A DNA stretch of 64,000 nt from CAVSRC01 sp963785065 (GTDB lineage Bacteria > Pseudomonadota > Alphaproteobacteria > Rhizobiales > Kaistiaceae). Under the pieces are notes generated by a model. That model made no database searches, was not told the DNA's origin, and worked only from the letters and a program-made list of their open reading frames with translations. The position numbers were made by a program, and so were the translations under genes. The stretch is from positions 1,195,177-1,259,176 of the forward strand of contig CAWATX010000004.1 in NCBI GenBank assembly GCA_963785065.1, in the 5' to 3' direction. Of this stretch, positions 1 through 8,461 are shown piece after piece (position 1 is the stretch's first letter; each line of letters starts with the position of its first letter).

Positions 1-640
1 CGTCAGGAGTCGGGCCGAGGACCGGCGCAAGGACGCTAATACCGTTATGCGCTGCCGTAGGGCCCGCGGAGAACCGCCCACTTAGGACGACGTCATCAAA
101 GGCGGCGCCATAGCTGCCATCGGACTCCTGCCCGACAGGGCGCGCGTCGTCAGCGTTCGCGGCGTGGACATCGAAAGGCCCCTCAAGGCCCAGGCCCAGC
201 GTGTGAACTGTGTCGCTGAGATAACTCTGAGCGTTGTGGCTATATGTGCCCGCGAGCCCATCCGATACGCCCGCTGCGCTACTGGAGGAATCGGCCCCGG
301 TGTCGATGGTCTCAGCCTGATGAGCCTGGCCTGAAATGTTCAGGATGTCGCTTGTGGACCGCCCGTAGGTGACACCGCCGTCGCCCGACGCAATGACTTC
401 GGATTCACCCGTCTGGTCCAAATTCAATGGGGCCATGGCTGCCCACATGGCCAATGTATTATCGGCAAGGTTCTGTTCCGCGGAGTTCTGCTCGACGAAA
501 GCGAACACCGCGGCGTCCGCACTGTCGGTTCCCGCCACCGGGGCGACTAAAGGAGCAATTGGCTGGTGTCTTCCAAATTCCGCTGGACCAAAAGCGTCTA
601 GTCCGCGGGGGGCGCTATCCCCGCCTTGATCCCAGGTCAT
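1..640 (-). CDS. N-terminal part of an acidic Ser/Gly/Asp-rich protein, cut by window edge
   Basis: An open minus-strand frame starts at ATG 640 and stays open for about 213 codons to the left edge, with no stop. A good ribosome site (AGGGAAGAG) lies just upstream. The protein begins MTWDQGGDSAPRGL and is rich in Asp, Ser, Gly and Ala with almost no Lys or Cys. It contains runs such as DTGADSSSSAAG and no signal peptide. Low-complexity acidic composition of this kind is common in secreted calcium-binding repeat proteins (RTX/cadherin-like), but no repeat is visible in this part, so family assignment is only a guess. The IS66 stump begins about 250 bases upstream. Confidence 0.6.
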   Translation of the reverse strand, partial: MTWDQGGDSAPRGLDAFGPAEFGRHQPIAPLVAPVAGTDSADAAVFAFVEQNSAEQNLADNTLAMWAAMAPLNLDQTGESEVIASGDGGVTYGRSTSDILNISGQAHQAETIDTGADSSSSAAGVSDGLAGTYSHNAQSYLSDTVHTLGLGLEGPFDVHAANADDARPVGQESDGSYGAAFDDVVLSGRFSAGPTAAHNGISVLAPVLGPTPD

Positions 641-887
641 CGCTCTTCCCTCACTACGGAGTGTATTTCATCCATTGATTGTAGCCGAAAGGCGGTACCA
701 TTGGGAGATCGCATTTCGTTCAACTTCCGCTCGCCTCGGATAGCTACGACCGAGCGCGAGACTGCGTATCTACGGACCGTAGTGATTGCGTGGGGCGGAG
801 CTGGATCGCCTCGACAGGAACCGCGCTGCGCGACAGATGACGACGCCAAACGACAAGCGCTGAACTTCCCGGTCCATTTGGTTCGGA

Positions 888-1295
888 GTAAGCGGTGTTC
901 TCAGGCCACGGCTTTGAGGTCGGCGGCTGGGGCGTAGGCCCACGGCAGGAGCTCGTCGATACCGCTGTTGAGATGACCGTTGACGATCCTGGTGATGACG
1001 TCGGCGATGTAGGTGTGCGGATCGATGCCGCCGAGTTTGCACGTCTCGATCAGCGAGGCGATGATCGCCCAGTGCTCGCCACCACCGTCGGAACCAGCGA
1101 AGAGAGCATTCTTGCGGTTCAGGGCGATCGGCCGGATGGCGCGTTCGACGACGTTGGAGTCGATCTCGATGCGACCGTCGTCGAGGAAGCGGTTGAGCCC
1201 CTTCCAGTGGGAGAGAGCGTAGCGGATTGCCTCGGCGAGCTTGGTCTTCTGGCTGATCAGGCCGAGCTTCTCGCGTAGCCAAGGCTCAAGCATCT
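888..1295 (-). pseudogene. tnpC: IS66-family transposase (tnpC), C-terminal stump
   Basis: The minus-strand frame 901-1295 encodes about 130 residues matching the C-terminal end of IS66 TnpC: an FLDDGRIEIDSN segment, then VVERAIRPIALNRKNALF (the conserved DN-AER-AIR-P region with the last acidic residue) and HWAIIASLIETCKLGGIDP. The terminal sequence GTAAGCGG at 888 fits an IS66 end. The 5' three quarters of the gene are gone: the frame stops exactly where the neighbouring IS3-type element begins at 1296, and no IS66 sequence reappears beyond that element. This suggests a deletion as well as an insertion. Confidence 0.85.
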
Positions 1296-1325
1296 TGAGC
1301 TGCTGCCGGATCAGTGGATACTATC

Positions 1326-2192
1326 TTAAGCTAACGCCTGCTGTTTTTCGAACTCCATGGGGCTGAGGTAGCCGAGCGTCGAATGGCGGCGCCGGGCGTT
1401 GTAGAAGCGCTCGATGTAATCGAAGACGTCGGCCCTGGCCTGGTCGCGTGTTCGGTAGGTCTTGCGGGCTGTCCTCTCCGTTTTGAGCGACGAGAAGAAG
1501 CTCTCCATCGCTGCGTTGTCCCAGACGTTGCCCGACCGGCTCATCGAGCACGTGACGCCGTTGTCGGCCATCAGCCGCTGGAACTGCTCGCTGGTGTATT
1601 GGCTGCCCTGATCGGAATGATGCAGCAGAGCATCCGGCTTGCCACGGCGCCAGATCGCCATGACGAGCGCGTCGGTGACCAGCTGGGCGGTCATGCCGGC
1701 ACTCATCGACCAACCGACAACGCGCCGCGAGAACAGGTCGATGACGGCGGCAACGTAGAGCCAGCCTTCGGCCGTCCAGATGTAGGTGAAGTCGGCGATC
1801 CACTTCTGGTTCGTCCGCTCCGCCACGAACTGGCGATCGAGAAGGTTCGGCGACAGGGCCGCCGCCAGTCGGTCGCCTTCGTCTTTCGGTAGTCCGCGCC
1901 GGCGGGGACGGGCCCGCAAGGCCTGGGCCCGCATCAAGCGTTCGATCCTGTGCAGACCACAGGCGATACCTTCGCCCAGCAGGTCACGCCAGACACGGCG
2001 AGCCCCGTAGGTCCGGTCGCTGGCGAGGAAGCTTGCGCGCACCCGGGCGCCGACCTCCTCGTCAGTTCGCGCCCGCCTGCTTGGCGGCCGCGCCAGCCAG
2101 GCATGAAAGCCAGAACGCGAGATCCCGAGCGCCTCGCACATCCACCGCACCGGCCAGATCCCTCGGTGCTTCGCGACGAAAGCGAACTTCAC
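1326..2192 (-). CDS. IS3-family transposase OrfB (DDE integrase domain)
   Basis: 288 residues. N-terminal HTH_21-like region (GIWPVRWMCEALGISRSGFHAW), then an rve-type integrase core with the catalytic triad in order: D in IADFTYIW, D in HHSDQGSQYT, E in NAAMESFFSSLK, and a C-terminal YNARRRHSTLGYLSP block. The first codon is GTG, overlapping the orfA stop by four bases (GTGA). OrfB is therefore probably made mainly as an OrfA-OrfB fusion by -1 frameshifting at 2222-2228. It looks intact. Confidence 0.9.
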   Translation of the reverse strand: MKFAFVAKHRGIWPVRWMCEALGISRSGFHAWLARPPSRRARTDEEVGARVRASFLASDRTYGARRVWRDLLGEGIACGLHRIERLMRAQALRARPRRRGLPKDEGDRLAAALSPNLLDRQFVAERTNQKWIADFTYIWTAEGWLYVAAVIDLFSRRVVGWSMSAGMTAQLVTDALVMAIWRRGKPDALLHHSDQGSQYTSEQFQRLMADNGVTCSMSRSGNVWDNAAMESFFSSLKTERTARKTYRTRDQARADVFDYIERFYNARRRHSTLGYLSPMEFEKQQALA

Positions 2193-2482
2193 AGCGCTTC
2201 CCTCGCGAAGTAGGCCGCGGCCTTTTTTAAGATGTCGCGCTCCGCCTTGAGCTTCTGCACCTCACGCCGCAGCCGCTCGATCTCCAGTTGTTCCGGCTTC
2301 ATCTGCCCCTGGCCGGGAAAGGAATGCTGCGGGTCGGCAGCAAACTCCCGCACCCATTTGCGCAGCACGTTCTCGTGCACATCCAGATCGCGGGCCGCCT
2401 GGGCTACTGCCACACCCCGCTCGCGCACCAGCTTCACTGCCTCGAGCTTGAACTCGCGGCTGAATCGTCTCCGTTCCATCAT
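2189..2482 (-). CDS. IS3-family OrfA (HTH_Tnp_1 DNA-binding protein)
   Basis: 97 residues. Helix-turn-helix at about 10-45 (FSREFKLEAVKLVRERGVAV ... VRKWV) and a leucine-zipper-like coiled coil at 65-90 (LEIERLRREVQKLKAERDILKK), as in IS3 OrfA proteins that bind the element ends and dimerise. The last codons before the stop contain the slippery A6G run. Confidence 0.9.
   Translation of the reverse strand: MMERRRFSREFKLEAVKLVRERGVAVAQAARDLDVHENVLRKWVREFAADPQHSFPGQGQMKPEQLEIERLRREVQKLKAERDILKKAAAYFAREAL
2222..2228 (-). promoter_or_regulatory. A6G slippery site for -1 ribosomal frameshifting
   Basis: On the minus strand the run AAAAAAG falls in the orfA frame as TTA-AAA-AAG, 11 codons before the orfA stop. 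Slipping back one base opens a frame that reads through to the orfB GTG without a stop, giving the OrfAB fusion expected for IS3 elements. Confidence 0.75.
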
Positions 2483-2576
2483 CCACCTCCGGTTCCATCA
2501 TCACACCTAAACTCGGTGTCCGTGAAACCGGCAGCAGCTCACTCGCCAGCACCCTTGCCTTGCCATAATCAGCACC

Positions 2577-2780
2577 ATGAGTCGGCCGTTGGAAGACCTT
2601 CGCTATGCAGTCGAGGAATGGACGCTCGACACGTCGCGCCCGCTGGAGATCCTCGCCCGCGTCGGCGATCTAGCGGTCGCGATGTCGGCCTTCTGGTCAG
2701 CAGCGCCGGCACGACCGAAGGCGATGATTATGCTTCGTCACAGGGCGAGGGAGATGGCGCCTCGGTCGCCGCCGGCGTAG
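2577..2780 (+). CDS. Small hypothetical protein
   Basis: 67 codons from ATG 2577 (MSRPLEDLRYAVEEWTLDTS...). The first 45 residues look like one amphipathic helical protein; the tail is Pro/Arg-rich. It lies alone between the IS3 element and the convergent DUF2971 gene, with no strong ribosome site. It could be real, or the remnant of a longer gene cut by the element. No family recognised. Confidence 0.35.
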   Translation: MSRPLEDLRYAVEEWTLDTSRPLEILARVGDLAVAMSAFWSAAPARPKAMIMLRHRAREMAPRSPPA

Positions 2781-2785
2781 CCCGC

Positions 2786-3760
2786 TCACGCTGAGAAAGG
2801 GACTAATTCCAGCTGACCCGGCAATTCGCCCGCGACCGCTTGTTTGAATTGGGTCTCAGGGTCAAAACTCGACAACTCCAGTGCATCCTGCAACGCGGCT
2901 TCTTTGCTATAGTTGTATCCAAAGATTATGGATTTTATCATTCCGGACTTCACGTTCCACAAATAGACGGTATCGTCGTCTATATCGATTTGTTCATCAA
3001 ATTCTGACAATACCTTAATAACTCGCCACTCTTCTTCAAATTCCCATTTTTTGTTTTTGATCAGATATAGATAATATGGATTACTGAAAAAGGCGGGTAT
3101 CACATCGTCCGTGTATTTGACCTTGCGAAACAAGGTAACTCGTGTTTTCGGAGCGAGGAAAAAATCGTGAAACGGGTCAATTTCAATCGCAAATCCCCTT
3201 CCGGATGTTGCGTATAGACCCCAAAGTTGAACGTTTGTGCCCGTCTCTGAAACCGAAAAAATGCCAACGGTATCGGTTAGCTTTGCTAGAACGTACTCTG
3301 CAAAAGCAGGGCCGAACATCGAGTGGACAATGAGTTCCAGCTTCGCGTCCAAGTCGGCTATGATCCCTTCGCGTTCCTTCCTGAACGTTGGGTCCTTCAA
3401 CCTTAGAGTGATAGCTGCCCGATCTTGTTGCCCTAGAATTAGCCCCCTCTTGTCAGCTTCCATCATTAGCATCTTAAGCAAAAATGCGTCATCGCGCAGT
3501 TTCGACCTGAGTTCACCGTCGATGTAAGCGATCATTCCGTCGAGCGTTTCCTTTGAAGCCACCTCTTGCCAGCGCTTTGAAAGCTCAAATGGGTCATTGA
3601 GGGCGGTTCGCTGGGTAAAGCGTAACTGTGGTTTCGAGAAGAATGCGCGTCGTTCCCTGGACATGTATTTGAACAAAGAAAGTCCTGAGAATTGTTGCTC
3701 CATCTCTTCTATTTGAGAAGTGAACAGCCCCAGCGAGGAGAGTATATCATTTGACGTCAT
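2786..3760 (-). CDS. DUF2971 family protein
   Basis: The frame 2786-3793 has two possible starts; ATG 3760 (MTSNDILSSLGLF) is preferred because the upstream extension reads poorly. DUF2971 hallmarks are in order: LFKYMS near the N-terminus, then FFSKPQLRFTQRTALNDPFEL, then LWGLYATSGRGFAIEID, then VKYTDD and KNKKWEFEEEWRVIK, with a C-terminal IIFGYN. The biochemical role is unknown; the family is frequent in mobile and defence-rich loci. The gene is clearly more AT-rich than its neighbours, which suggests a separate transfer. No partner gene is adjacent on the same strand. Confidence 0.8.
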   Translation of the reverse strand: MTSNDILSSLGLFTSQIEEMEQQFSGLSLFKYMSRERRAFFSKPQLRFTQRTALNDPFELSKRWQEVASKETLDGMIAYIDGELRSKLRDDAFLLKMLMMEADKRGLILGQQDRAAITLRLKDPTFRKEREGIIADLDAKLELIVHSMFGPAFAEYVLAKLTDTVGIFSVSETGTNVQLWGLYATSGRGFAIEIDPFHDFFLAPKTRVTLFRKVKYTDDVIPAFFSNPYYLYLIKNKKWEFEEEWRVIKVLSEFDEQIDIDDDTVYLWNVKSGMIKSIIFGYNYSKEAALQDALELSSFDPETQFKQAVAGELPGQLELVPFSA

Positions 3761-4132
3761 GACACTCGTGGCCCACGTCGTCGTTCGGCACATGTCGAAT
3801 CAGCGGCATTGTCGCTACTGGATTAGCGCGACCGCAACCTTTGCGCGTTTATGTTGCGTTCGAAAAATGAGCAAGGGCACAGATGCGGACAGCAGCCCCA
3901 TCTCGATATTCGACGCGCTACCGCGCAGCGCCGACATCGCCACGCTGGCCAACGGTCGCGGGTATCCTGCTCCTGGTGATTCTCTTCGGCTTTCCGCTCG
4001 TCGTCGAGTTCAGCCCGCCGCTGGTCGGCTGCTCGGTGAAAGGCAACATCAGCATGACGACCGGCGAGCGCATCTATCATGTACCCGGTCAGAAGTACTA
4101 CGCCGCTGACGTTGCCCCCAGTTTGCCCTCAC

Positions 4133-4954
4133 TCATAACTGGACTCTGTTCTCGTTGTGGTCCCTCCGGGACCGGGTTGCAAACTCGTTTGGGGTGAGGC
4201 CGCCAAGGCTCGTGTGGGGCCGGCGGGCGTTGTAGTCGATCCTCCATTCTTCGATGATCTGCCTGGCCGCCGGCAGGCTGCGGAAGAGGTGCTCGTTGAG
4301 GCACTCGTCGCGGAAGCGGCCGTTCAGGCTTTCGACGAAGCCGTTTTGCATCGGCTTGCCGGGCGCGATGTAATGCCACTCGACAACCTGATCCTCCTGC
4401 CAGTGCAGGATTGCCCGCGAGGTGAGTTCGGTGCCGTTGTCGCTGACGATCATCAACGGCCTACCACGGGTGGTGACCAGAGCATCGAGTTCTCGAGCGA
4501 CGCGGATACCGGACAGCGATGTGTCGACGACCAGCGCCAGGCACTCCCTGGTGAAGTCATCGACCACGACCAGCACCCGGAAGCGTCGACCGTCGGTCAG
4601 CGTATCGGAGACGAAGTCGAGGCTCCAGCGTTGGTTCGGCCCTTGCGGCAGGGTCATCGGCGCCCGCGTACCCAGCGCGCGCTTGCGACCGCCGCGCCGC
4701 CTCACCGTCAATCGTTCCTCTCGGTAGAGCCGGAACAGCTTCTTGTGGTTCAGCACGACCCCTTCGCGCTTGAGCAGGATGTGCAGGCGGCGGTAGCCGA
4801 ACCGCCGCCGTTCGCTCGCCAATGCCTTCAGCCGAGCCCGCAGCTCGATGTCATCAGATCGGCGTGAGGCATAGCGATAGGTCTTCGGATGAAGCCCGAT
4901 CAGCCCGCAGGCACGACGCTGCGAGTAGCTCTTCTCTTCCACGGCCCAGGTCAC
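4133..4954 (-). CDS. IS407-type transposase OrfB, copy A
   Basis: 273 residues, GTG start at 4954. HTH_21 region, then the integrase core with D (WSLDFVSDTL), D (MIVSDNGTELTS) and E (NGFVESLNGRFRDE), and the C-terminal NARRPHTSLGGLTPNEFA block. It is presumably expressed as a fusion with OrfA through frameshifting at the A-run near the orfA end. Identical to the protein at 10590-11411. Confidence 0.92.
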   Translation of the reverse strand: MTWAVEEKSYSQRRACGLIGLHPKTYRYASRRSDDIELRARLKALASERRRFGYRRLHILLKREGVVLNHKKLFRLYREERLTVRRRGGRKRALGTRAPMTLPQGPNQRWSLDFVSDTLTDGRRFRVLVVVDDFTRECLALVVDTSLSGIRVARELDALVTTRGRPLMIVSDNGTELTSRAILHWQEDQVVEWHYIAPGKPMQNGFVESLNGRFRDECLNEHLFRSLPAARQIIEEWRIDYNARRPHTSLGGLTPNEFATRSRRDHNENRVQL

Positions 4955-4977
4955 GAACGCTCTCCGCGATCCGGGCC

Positions 4978-5244
4978 TCAGAAGTTTTTTCCAAGCGCCT
5001 CACGGAGCGTGGCTACATCGAGCATCGACTCTGCCAGCAGCTTCTTCAGCTTGCGGTTCTCTTCCTCGAGGCTCTTCAGCCGCCGAGCCTCGGAGATCTC
5101 CATCCCACCGTAGCGTGACCGCCAATTGTAGACCGTCGCTTCGCTGACCCCGTGCTTGCGGCAGAGCTCCGACACCGGAATCCCCGCCTGATGCTCCTTC
5201 AGCACGGCAATGATCTGTTCCTCGCTGTACCGGCTCTTCTTCAT
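4978..5244 (-). CDS. IS407-type transposase OrfA, copy A
   Basis: 88 residues beginning MKKSRYSEEQIIAVLKEHQAG. An HTH_Tnp_1 helix-turn-helix (about 5-45, SELCRKHGVSEATVYNWRSR) is followed by a coiled coil (LKSLEEENRKLKKLLAESM). It ends LGKNF next to an A6 run, the likely frameshift site. Identical to 10300-10566. Confidence 0.92.
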   Translation of the reverse strand: MKKSRYSEEQIIAVLKEHQAGIPVSELCRKHGVSEATVYNWRSRYGGMEISEARRLKSLEEENRKLKKLLAESMLDVATLREALGKNF

Positions 5245-5414
5245 CTCCGTCTCCTTCCGACGGAGTCCAGTTCACACCGAGGGCACCTCAGGGGGCAACG
5301 TCACCGCCACAAGCATCGATCTGTTCAAAGGCGAACGTTGGTTCTGTTCCGAGGAAACAGCGCGCGCGGCCGGATGGCGCAAGTCGCGGATTTGACAATG
5401 GGCAAACTGAGACA

Positions 5415-6176
5415 ATGGAAATGACGGCACTCAGGGTGCCGGACGGTCTCGCTGAAATCGAACGCGAGTTGCCGCTGGTGATGTCAATGATTGCGCGGAC
5501 AGCTCGCTGGGTACACCCCGACACCTTCAAGACACTACCGATATGGTGCCCGGACATCGCACGTGGAATGGTCCGCTATGACGCCGCATGGAGCCGGGCC
5601 TTGGTCAGCGCCAAGGGCGTGACGAAGGTCGAAGAGAACATTCGAGCAGGGAACGCGTTGGTCGAGGCGCTGGGCGTGCAGCGTCCAAAGCCGAGGAATT
5701 GGACTGTGTGCCACATATGGGGCTACGACGATGAAAGGTTCGCCGGCAGGAGCAACGTCGTTCAGGACCCACGCTACTATTCGTGTATCGGCAACATGAC
5801 TTGGCTGCCAACGCCGCTAAAGGGATTTACCGACGCCGTCCCTCAGATCAAAGACTGTCTCCGCGTTTGCGCTTTCCACCTGTACGGTTGGGCCTGTGAG
5901 CACGACGACTTTTCCGATGCCGCCGCCAAAGTCCGTTCCGGCACGATACCAGAGGGCTACCCTCCAGAATGGCCAAGCGCAAACCGCCAAGTTCTGCCAC
6001 CCGGCACCGCGCCATTCAGCGAGAGGGTGAAGGCGTCCATCGCCAAGCGATGGGCGAAAATTCGCCAGCAGCTCAACAACACTGGTCTGGAACACTACCC
6101 CCATAGTGCTGTGCTGGACGTATTGGCATTCTGGAAGGTCGATCTGGCGAACGAGGCCGGCGATCCGCTCTTCTAG
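5415..6176 (+). CDS. Hypothetical protein with WLPTPLKGFTD motif
   Basis: 253 residues from ATG 5415 (a second ATG at 5421 is equally possible). No membrane segment or signal. The central part, RNWTVCHIWGYDD ... VVQDPRYYSCIGNMTWLPTP ... LKGFTDAVPQIKDCLRVCAFHLYGWACEHD, is dense in Trp, Cys and His and looks like a folded domain, but I do not recognise the family. It lies between the IS-split gene and a convergent zinc-ribbon gene; all three are cargo-like. Confidence 0.65.
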   Translation: MEMTALRVPDGLAEIERELPLVMSMIARTARWVHPDTFKTLPIWCPDIARGMVRYDAAWSRALVSAKGVTKVEENIRAGNALVEALGVQRPKPRNWTVCHIWGYDDERFAGRSNVVQDPRYYSCIGNMTWLPTPLKGFTDAVPQIKDCLRVCAFHLYGWACEHDDFSDAAAKVRSGTIPEGYPPEWPSANRQVLPPGTAPFSERVKASIAKRWAKIRQQLNNTGLEHYPHSAVLDVLAFWKVDLANEAGDPLF

Positions 6177-6324
6177 CTTGAACCGGTTACGGACCTCGAC
6201 AAAATGGACCGCCATATCGGCCGACTCTCGTAGTATTCCGGAACTATCAAGCCGGGCGAGCGCGGCGAGACCGCCCTCACGATGACGGCCATGCAACGAC
6301 CCGGGCATCCCGCAGCGGGGAATA

Positions 6325-7536
6325 TCACGCAGGCTTCTCCTCGCTAGCCGGGGCCGTTCTTCTTGTCGTTGAAGAACGATCAGTCATCGCGTCACGACGG
6401 CGCTGTTTTAGCTTCGCAAATCGCCCGATCGGACCGGTATCGGTTGGAAAAATCTCGTGGAACCCTTGATGGAGCGATTCCGCCATCCTGACGATCAGAT
6501 TGATGAGGCGGTGAACGTCTTCAGTCGTTTCGTGTAAGGCCTGTCGCAGCTTCACCGAGGTGTCGCCACTGTCTCTCAAATACCTCTCATCGACCTCACC
6601 ACCCTTGTGTTCGTACACATGACGGCGAAGAAACATGCGCTGACCGAATTCGAGATCGTCAGCGCCAAGACCTACCATGAGGTCGATGTCGAACGCAGAC
6701 TTGATCTCCGACACGACGCTTTCGAGGTTGTGGAAGCGTTTGTTGAAGCGAGCCGCTCTGGCAGGTCTCATCGGAATTCGACGCACCATCTCGCGGACGT
6801 ACCGGTCCACGAAGGAGTCGAACACGCTGACCGCCTCCTGGACCCGCTTACCGTGATCTGAGTCGGAATTCGTCCGTTCGCGAAGCTTGGGAACGATATC
6901 GTTCCGCAATTCCTGAAGATCGTTTCGAGTCCCACAGATCGAGCAATAGCAAAAGCGGCCAAGAACATCGTTGAATGAACCGCACTCCTCACAGTTGAAC
7001 GAATTCTGCTGGCTCTGCTCGGCGTAATAGAATTCTGGCTTCGGTTCTGTCGGGCCGACCGCATCCGCCACGGCATCCATGTCAATGAAGTGATCACCGT
7101 CCGGACCGTCGCTCAATGCGGCGTTCAGCAGGTCGCAGTACTGCTTAACGTATCTGCGCTGAGCAGCCGTCAGAAAGTCGTGCCAATCGCCAACGGCCGC
7201 GCAATATGGGCATTTCAAAGCACCGTGATCGCTCCGCCAATATCCATCGCAATCAGGGCACTCGTGGCCGAATTTTCCCCTACTATCTGACGAGATGAAG
7301 ACCGGAAAGCACCCGGGTACCGGCGGAGGATTCCACGCCTGTCCAATTCCGCCCAATTGAATGCCTGCAACAGGAATGCCCTCCCGAAGAGCCCAGATCG
7401 CGATCAAAACGAACGGAACAGGACGGGCGTGCTCCACTTTCACTTGAAAAGCGCGACCACCGTCGGTGTCCGTCGTAATTGTGAAGGTCACCTTCCCACC
7501 AGCGTGACCGATCTCCTGGAATTCGCTCACGATCAT
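6325..7536 (-). CDS. Hypothetical protein with two zinc ribbons
   Basis: 403 residues. The N-terminal ~85 residues look like a beta-rich domain. They are followed by two CxxC...CxxC zinc ribbons: C93/C96 with C109/C112 (HECPDCDG ... LKCPYCAA) and C182/C185 with C198/C201 (NCEECGS ... CSICG). The C-terminal half is helical with many charged residues (RFNKRFHNLESVVSEIKSAFDI; MFLRRHVYEHKGGEVDERYL), resembling the ligand-poor helical domains next to HEPN/RiboL-PSP-like folds, but no catalytic motif could be fixed. The tail is basic. Function unknown. Confidence 0.65.
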   Translation of the reverse strand: MIVSEFQEIGHAGGKVTFTITTDTDGGRAFQVKVEHARPVPFVLIAIWALREGIPVAGIQLGGIGQAWNPPPVPGCFPVFISSDSRGKFGHECPDCDGYWRSDHGALKCPYCAAVGDWHDFLTAAQRRYVKQYCDLLNAALSDGPDGDHFIDMDAVADAVGPTEPKPEFYYAEQSQQNSFNCEECGSFNDVLGRFCYCSICGTRNDLQELRNDIVPKLRERTNSDSDHGKRVQEAVSVFDSFVDRYVREMVRRIPMRPARAARFNKRFHNLESVVSEIKSAFDIDLMVGLGADDLEFGQRMFLRRHVYEHKGGEVDERYLRDSGDTSVKLRQALHETTEDVHRLINLIVRMAESLHQGFHEIFPTDTGPIGRFAKLKQRRRDAMTDRSSTTRRTAPASEEKPA

Positions 7537-7979
7537 CTTGCGCCTCTGCGAGAATCACGAGTCAAGCTTCCGCTCGCTCTCGCACATGTGACCGCCTGTT
7601 GGAAGCTGTCAGGTTCTTCGCGTCAATTCTTGGTCGATTTTTGGTCGGCCGTTTCCGGCTCGCCCAACATCACAACTAAGTTATTGAAAAGATTGGCGCT
7701 CCCTAGGGGACTCGAACCCCTGTTTCGGAATGTCGGGCCGCTCTTGGTCATTTGGTCGGGCTATCACGTCGGCCGCGGTGCCGATGCCGGCTTTGGACGA
7801 TATCACCTCGAAGCGATAATTGGCGCTGGACTTCCTCGTCGACGAGAGCGTGAGTGTAGTGACGCTGACGGAGCCGCTTGCGAGCCTCGTCGGATCCCTG
7901 CCCCTCAGGCGACATCGCCACTGCGGGGCTTCGGTGGTGACGGCGCAGGACGCCGCCGCAACCGAACGGAGATCCGCAC
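7537..7979. other. Intergenic region with tRNA relic
   Basis: 443 bases between the zinc-ribbon gene and the DUF3489 gene. It holds the 3' end of a tRNA (7694-7725) and, on both sides of it, repeated TTGGTCG words (around 7628-7646 and 7745-7760). No convincing gene was seen. The layout fits the edge of a former integrative element. Confidence 0.5.
7694..7725 (-). other. tRNA 3'-end fragment (probable att remnant)
   Basis: Read on the minus strand this is a complete T-arm (AGGGG-TTCGAGT-CCCCT), then AGGGAGC, a discriminator G and CCA. The 5' part of a tRNA (D-arm, anticodon arm, matching GCTCCCT acceptor strand) is absent. Such 3' tRNA pieces are what tyrosine integrases leave at element ends. 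The tRNA identity cannot be fixed. Confidence 0.65.
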
Positions 7980-8453
7980 ATGCCCCGCAAGAATGCCCAC
8001 GCCACCGCCGGAATGAAGCAACCCACCGTCGTCAGCAAGAAGACCACCAAGGGTCGCAACTCCGCCCGAACCTCGACGCAAAAAGGTACGGAGCAGGAGT
8101 CCTCTACGCGTCGTCAGCGAACCGCTGTTGCCGGCAACAAGACTACCAAGCGCAGCCATACTGATGGCGCTTCAGTGCCGAAGACGACCAAGGTTCAGAT
8201 CATTCTCGACCTCCTCGGCCAGCCGGACGGCACTACGGTCGCCGCCATCATGAAGGCGACCGGCTGGCAGCAGCACTCGGTGCGCGGATTCTTGGCAGGC
8301 ACGGTCCGCAAGAAGCTCGGGCTAACGCTGATGTCGGAGAAGGTCGACGATCAGCGCGTCTATCGTGTGCTCGCTAGGAAGCCGGCTAAATCGACGGCGG
8401 CCTCGAGCAAATCGAGGTCGGTTGCCGCTGCCCCGGCGCCCTCTGCCGGCTGA
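7980..8453 (+). CDS. DUF3489 domain-containing protein
   Basis: 157 residues. A basic, Lys/Thr/Ser-rich N-terminal half (about 1-68) is followed by the DUF3489 helix-turn-helix-like domain, KVQIILDLLGQPDGTTVAAI - MKATGWQQHSVRGFLAGTV - RKKLGLTLMSEKVDDQRVYR. It starts a tight three-gene row with a DUF2924 gene (8 bases downstream) and a large serine recombinase gene, an arrangement seen repeatedly in alphaproteobacterial mobile regions. It is probably DNA-binding and may serve the recombinase; the exact role is unknown. Confidence 0.85.
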   Translation: MPRKNAHATAGMKQPTVVSKKTTKGRNSARTSTQKGTEQESSTRRQRTAVAGNKTTKRSHTDGASVPKTTKVQIILDLLGQPDGTTVAAIMKATGWQQHSVRGFLAGTVRKKLGLTLMSEKVDDQRVYRVLARKPAKSTAASSKSRSVAAAPAPSAG

Positions 8454-8461
8454 CCACGACC

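Larger units (their letters stand above)
1296..2541 (-). mobile_element. IS3-family insertion sequence
   Basis: A 1,246-bp element carries overlapping orfA and orfB on the minus strand. Both ends carry the same inverted sequence, TGAGCTGCTGCCGG (1296-1309 and its complement ending at 2541), followed by a less exact match. Length, two-ORF layout and A6G frameshift signal are typical of IS3. The bases next to the two ends (ATCT on the left, CTCG on the right) do not match, so no target duplication is visible. This agrees with the loss of the rest of the IS66 gene on the right-hand side. Confidence 0.85.
4107..5303 (-). mobile_element. IS3-family (IS407-type) insertion sequence, copy A
   Basis: A 1,197-bp element with inverted ends TGACGTTGCCCCC. 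It is flanked by the 4-bp direct repeats CCGC (4103-4106 and 5304-5307), the duplication length of the IS407 group. Its ORFs are the same, residue for residue, as those of copy B at 10241-11437, which lies in the opposite orientation. Confidence 0.92.
3883..5395 (+). pseudogene. Small membrane protein gene (GERIYHVPGQ/GERWFCSE domain), split by an IS
   Basis: The left part (3883-4106) and right part (5308-5395) join perfectly in frame when the IS (4107-5303) and one copy of its CCGC duplication are removed, giving about 103 residues. The restored protein has an N-terminal basic segment, one membrane helix (about 25-44, VAGILLLVILFGFPLVV), then GNISMTTGERIYHVPGQKYY joined to AATSIDLFKGERWFCSEETA and an RAAGWRKS end. 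This domain occurs at the C-termini of ExoI/thermonuclease-like rhizobial proteins and alone behind a membrane anchor; its function is not established. The rest of the sequence is undamaged, so the insertion is recent. Confidence 0.85.

Noticed and set aside
637..849. 70-residue minus-strand frame just before the partial left-edge gene
   Set aside because: No homology, and it ends exactly over the ribosome site of the better-supported gene starting at 640.
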